Positions 62,165 through 64,000 of a stretch of DNA of 64,000 bases are shown here, piece by piece; position 1 is the first letter of the stretch; every line of letters starts with the position of its first letter. The position numbers and the translations under genes are program-made. The notes under the pieces are model-generated. The model worked only from the letters and a program-made list of their open reading frames with translations, was not told the DNA's origin and made no database searches. Location of the stretch: contig NC_067205.1 of assembly GCF_026262505.1 (NCBI RefSeq), positions 2,418,001 to 2,482,000 of the forward strand, read 5' to 3'. Origin of the DNA: Trichomonas vaginalis G3. Its lineage: Eukaryota; Parabasalia; Trichomonadida; Trichomonadidae.

Positions 62165-62400
62165 GACAAATTCAAGAGGGTAGAAAAGAGGTTAGAAAAG
62201 AGGTTATATCTAACCTTCTACCCTAAAATATATTTTTGCCGAATTCATGAGTTTTGGTTGAAAGAATACGGTGGAGCCAAAAGTGGCTCGACCTCAAAAC
62301 AAGCATTTTCTGTATAAAATTCATGAAAATTCATGAGGTAGAAAAGAGGTTAGAAAAGAGGTTATATCTAACCTTCTACCCTAAATTATATTTTTGCCGA
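62165..62400. promoter_or_regulatory. Two signal blocks between divergent B2 genes
   Basis: At about 62176-62245 and 62335-62400: GAGGTTAGAAAAGAGGTTAT, then CTAACCTTCTACCC and TATATTTTTGCCGAATTCA. They are the mirror form of the blocks at 60985-61173 and lie between a leftward and a rightward gene, so here they may be promoters rather than terminators. Confidence 0.55.
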
Positions 62401-62456
62401 ATTCAGCAACAAAATTCAAATTGTAAACGGTTTAATAGAAAAAGTGTTATTTTTTC

Positions 62457-62651
62457 ATGTCCGAAGACTCGAAGGTGCAACACTTCCAAAATACCGACGA
62501 ACTCAGAAGAGCAGCATGGCAGTATGTTCTTGACAACTTCTTTGAGTTCTCCAGGTACACCTTGGAAAATGCTGAAGAACTCCGACACAGAGAATTTGGA
62601 GAAATTGCACTCCAATACTACCTTGACAAACAAAGGGTAAACAAAGGGTAA
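62457..62651 (+). CDS. Small helical protein, 64 residues
   Basis: MSEDSKVQHFQNTDELRRAA, then a helical domain with aromatic residues (WQYVLDNFFEFSRYTLENAE, IALQYYLDKQRV). Starts after GTGTTATTTTTTC. Base composition is richer in G/C than the surroundings, like the next gene. No family recognised; followed 39 bases later by another small gene in the same direction. Confidence 0.5.
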   Translation: MSEDSKVQHFQNTDELRRAAWQYVLDNFFEFSRYTLENAEELRHREFGEIALQYYLDKQRVNKG

Positions 62652-62690
62652 AATAAACTAAAAACTTAACGTTTAAAAAGTGACATTTTT

Positions 62691-62891
62691 ATGAGCTCCG
62701 AGTCACCGAGAAAACTTGGTCAGATGTTAGCAGCTTACTTCCCTGAGGAGGATGGAAGCGTTACATACGTAAGGTTCAAAAACAACGAACCTGGAATTGC
62801 GTACCAAATTCGCAATTACATGACCATGGAAGAGTACGAAAGGTTTCTACAAGAGAAACCAGCTCTAAACAACTCAGAAAAGAAAGAGTAA
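62691..62891 (+). CDS. Small protein, 66 residues
   Basis: MSSESPRKLGQMLAAYFPEE, DGSVTYVRFKNNEPGIAYQI, NYMTMEEYERFLQEKPALN. One beta-hairpin-like segment followed by helices. Probably expressed with the 64-residue gene before it, since the two are close and similar in codon use. Function unknown. Confidence 0.5.
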   Translation: MSSESPRKLGQMLAAYFPEEDGSVTYVRFKNNEPGIAYQIRNYMTMEEYERFLQEKPALNNSEKKE

Positions 62892-62919
62892 AAAGTTTAA
62901 CTCGTAATTGTTTATTTTT

Positions 62920-63540
62920 TTACTTGTATGGGCAAGCTGCAAGAATGAAGTCGACTATCTCAGTCTTTGTCTTGACCAGTTGGACTGCTCTTGCGAGTAC
63001 GTCTGTTTTGCGGTCTCCAGCTGGTGTCTGACCTTCGTAATTGCGCATGTTCTTGAGAGCTCCAACTGTAAATGGCTGTAGATGAAGAGTCTCTCAGACT
63101 GCTTGAGGTAGTCTTCACGGTCACGAACCGAATCTGTGGTACGAGTCGAATTGGTCGACCTTAGGGAAGAGACTGAAAGCCTGTCATCTTCCATAGGGGC
63201 TGTGGCATACTCTTTGCGTAAACGGTTCAGACCTTCTTCGAACTCTTGGTCTCTCTTCGATTGGGATTGAGATTGGAATTGGGGTGGAGGGTTTGACATG
63301 AACATCCAAGGGTTAGGGAAGTAAGGCATGGGTTGAGGAGGGTAGTTTGGAAAGCCTTGTGGTGGGTAGTAAAGCCTTGTGGTGGGTAGTAACCTTGAGG
63401 TGGAAATTGGTAGTAATTCGGAGGTCCTTGTTGGAACTGAGGTTGCTGTGGGAGCCTTGTGGAGGTGGAACCTGTTGTGGTGCTGGAGCATGCTGTTCTT
63501 CTGGCTGTGGAACGGGTTCAGTAGGTGGGACGTCGGACAT
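62920..63540 (-). pseudogene. Proline/glutamine-rich virion-type protein region (probably broken)
   Basis: Starts MSDVPPTEPVPQPEEQHAP at 63540. The N-terminal half is proline/glutamine/tyrosine-rich (QVPPPQGS; YYPPQGFPNYPPQPMPYFPN); then comes a charged region (SKRDQEFEEGLNRLRKEYAT); and the C-terminal helical domain is VGALKNMRNYEGQTPAGDR ... VQLVKTKTEIVDFILAACPYK. A disordered leader plus compact tail fits a virion or scaffold protein. About two breaks. Higher G/C than the average of the window. Confidence 0.5.
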
Positions 63541-63580
63541 TCGTTTGTGTCTTAACCGTCTTTGTTCTGAAACAATATAA

Positions 63581-63919
63581 TATTGTCTTGAAAAAGTACA
63601 ACATTGTCTTGAAAAGTACAACATTGTCTTGAAAAAGTACAACATTGTCTTGAAAAAGTACAACATTGTCTTGAAAAAGTACAACATTGTTCTGAAAAAG
63701 TTCAACATTGTCTTGAAAAAGTACAACATTGTTCTGAAAAAGTTCAAGACTTGTTCTGAAAAAGTACAGCTGTACTCAAATTTGAGAGACATTGTTCTGA
63801 AAAAGTACAACATTGTTCTGAAAAAGTACAACATTGTCTTGAAAAAGTACAACATTGTCTTGAAAAAGTACAACATTGTCTTGAAAAAGTACAACATTGT
63901 CTTGAAAAAGTACAATATT
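63581..63919. repeat. 21-base tandem repeat, about 16 copies
   Basis: Unit ATTGTCTTGAAAAAGTACAA plus C, with variants (GTTCTG for GTCTTG, TTC for TAC) and one interruption around 63750-63790. A 21-base period keeps frames open on both strands (VLKKYNI on plus, MLYFFKT on minus), but this follows from the period and is not evidence of a protein. It lies between the starts of two divergent genes (63540 and 63933). Confidence 0.9.
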
Positions 63920-63932
63920 GTACTGACTCAGT

Positions 63933-64000
63933 ATGGAGCTTGACCCCTTAGACGAAGCAATTTATCTAATTGAGGTAAATGAAACCGTGAAGGAATATCT
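63933..64000 (+). CDS. Start of an unknown gene, runs off the window
   Basis: ATG at 63933 opens MELDPLDEAIYLIEVNETVK and stays open to the edge (22 codons). Too short to name. It is divergent from the proline-rich gene with the 21-base repeats between them. Confidence 0.4.
   Translation, partial: MELDPLDEAIYLIEVNETVKEY

Larger units (their letters stand above)
49763..64000. mobile_element. Virus-like element B2 (Polinton-like), left part, runs off the window
   Basis: Begins GGTAGTGGGG and the GC hairpin 49768-49798. Genes follow in this order: the leftward 300-residue gene, large structural protein, major capsid, CCG-motif protein, minor capsid, SF3 helicase, small unknowns, packaging ATPase, then a second block of small genes on both strands with AAAATATATTTT stem-loop blocks between them. 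No polymerase or integrase is seen up to 64000. The minor capsid gene and several small genes look whole; the capsid, structural and helicase genes and a few others are broken, about ten breaks in all. Likely recent, judging from its closeness to B1. Confidence 0.8.

Noticed and set aside
63581-63919. Coding gene made of 7-residue repeats
   Set aside because: Both strands are open because of the 21-base period; the frame carries no start context and sits between two divergent gene starts.

Overview
This window is AT-rich eukaryotic DNA, most likely from a unicellular protist and plausibly a trichomonad-like parabasalid. The host code is standard (TAA, TAG and TGA all end genes). Only one convincing host gene is present: an intronless 312-codon short-chain dehydrogenase at 7040-7978 with a possible trichomonad-style initiator just before its ATG. 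Nearly everything else is virus-like DNA of the Polinton/Maverick or Polinton-like class. The parabasalid assignment is an inference; the abundance of virus-like elements is seen directly.

Layout. (1) 1-4889 is one end of a virus-like element, here called A: a tail-collar fibre gene running off the window, four small virion-like genes, a 1.9 kb repeat array, a GC-rich terminal hairpin and a run of 48 T. (2) 4890-10059 is host DNA with the dehydrogenase gene and many small perfect hairpins. (3) 10066-28737 is an 18.7 kb Polinton, C, with about 325-bp inverted ends that are over 99% alike, AG...CT termini and a perfect 6-bp target duplication (ACCGAT). It carries protein-primed DNA polymerase, integrase, primase-helicase, fibre, packaging ATPase, minor and major capsid genes. 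Its polymerase and capsid genes are broken, although the insertion looks young. (4) 28744-30862 is host flank holding a 0.9 kb palindrome. (5) 30893-39895 is element B1, of the same end family as A: three tandem GC hairpins, a repeat array, then virion genes and an SF3 helicase. (6) 39895-46929 is an indel-ridden copy of about 49395-56230, more like unpolished sequence or mis-assembly than ordinary decay. (7) 46930-48227 is an inverted copy of the B2 left end. (8) 48247-49436 holds AT-rich DNA and a train of about 14 consecutive, mostly different hairpins. (9) 49763-64000 is element B2, running off the window, with structural protein, major capsid, minor capsid, helicase, packaging ATPase and several unknown genes.

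How the genes fit together. C and the A/B family share a virion core: double-jelly-roll-type major capsid, penton-like minor capsid, a CCG-motif virion protein, small amphipathic virion peptides, an A32/FtsK-like packaging ATPase and a D5-type SF3 helicase. They are diverged in most genes, yet the fibre tips of A and C are almost the same at the DNA level, which suggests recent exchange of the host-attachment module. Genes of both families are preceded by a T-rich TTTTTATT...TAAATG-like signal.

The features most worth following up are the hairpin train (48430-49436), the inverted iteron modules flanking the Polinton primase-helicase (17254-17381 and 19789-20018), the fibre exchange, the GC-hairpin plus homopolymer ends of A/B, and the HNH-like segment inside the polymerase. 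All calls rest on reading the sequence and recalled family motifs; no database search was made.
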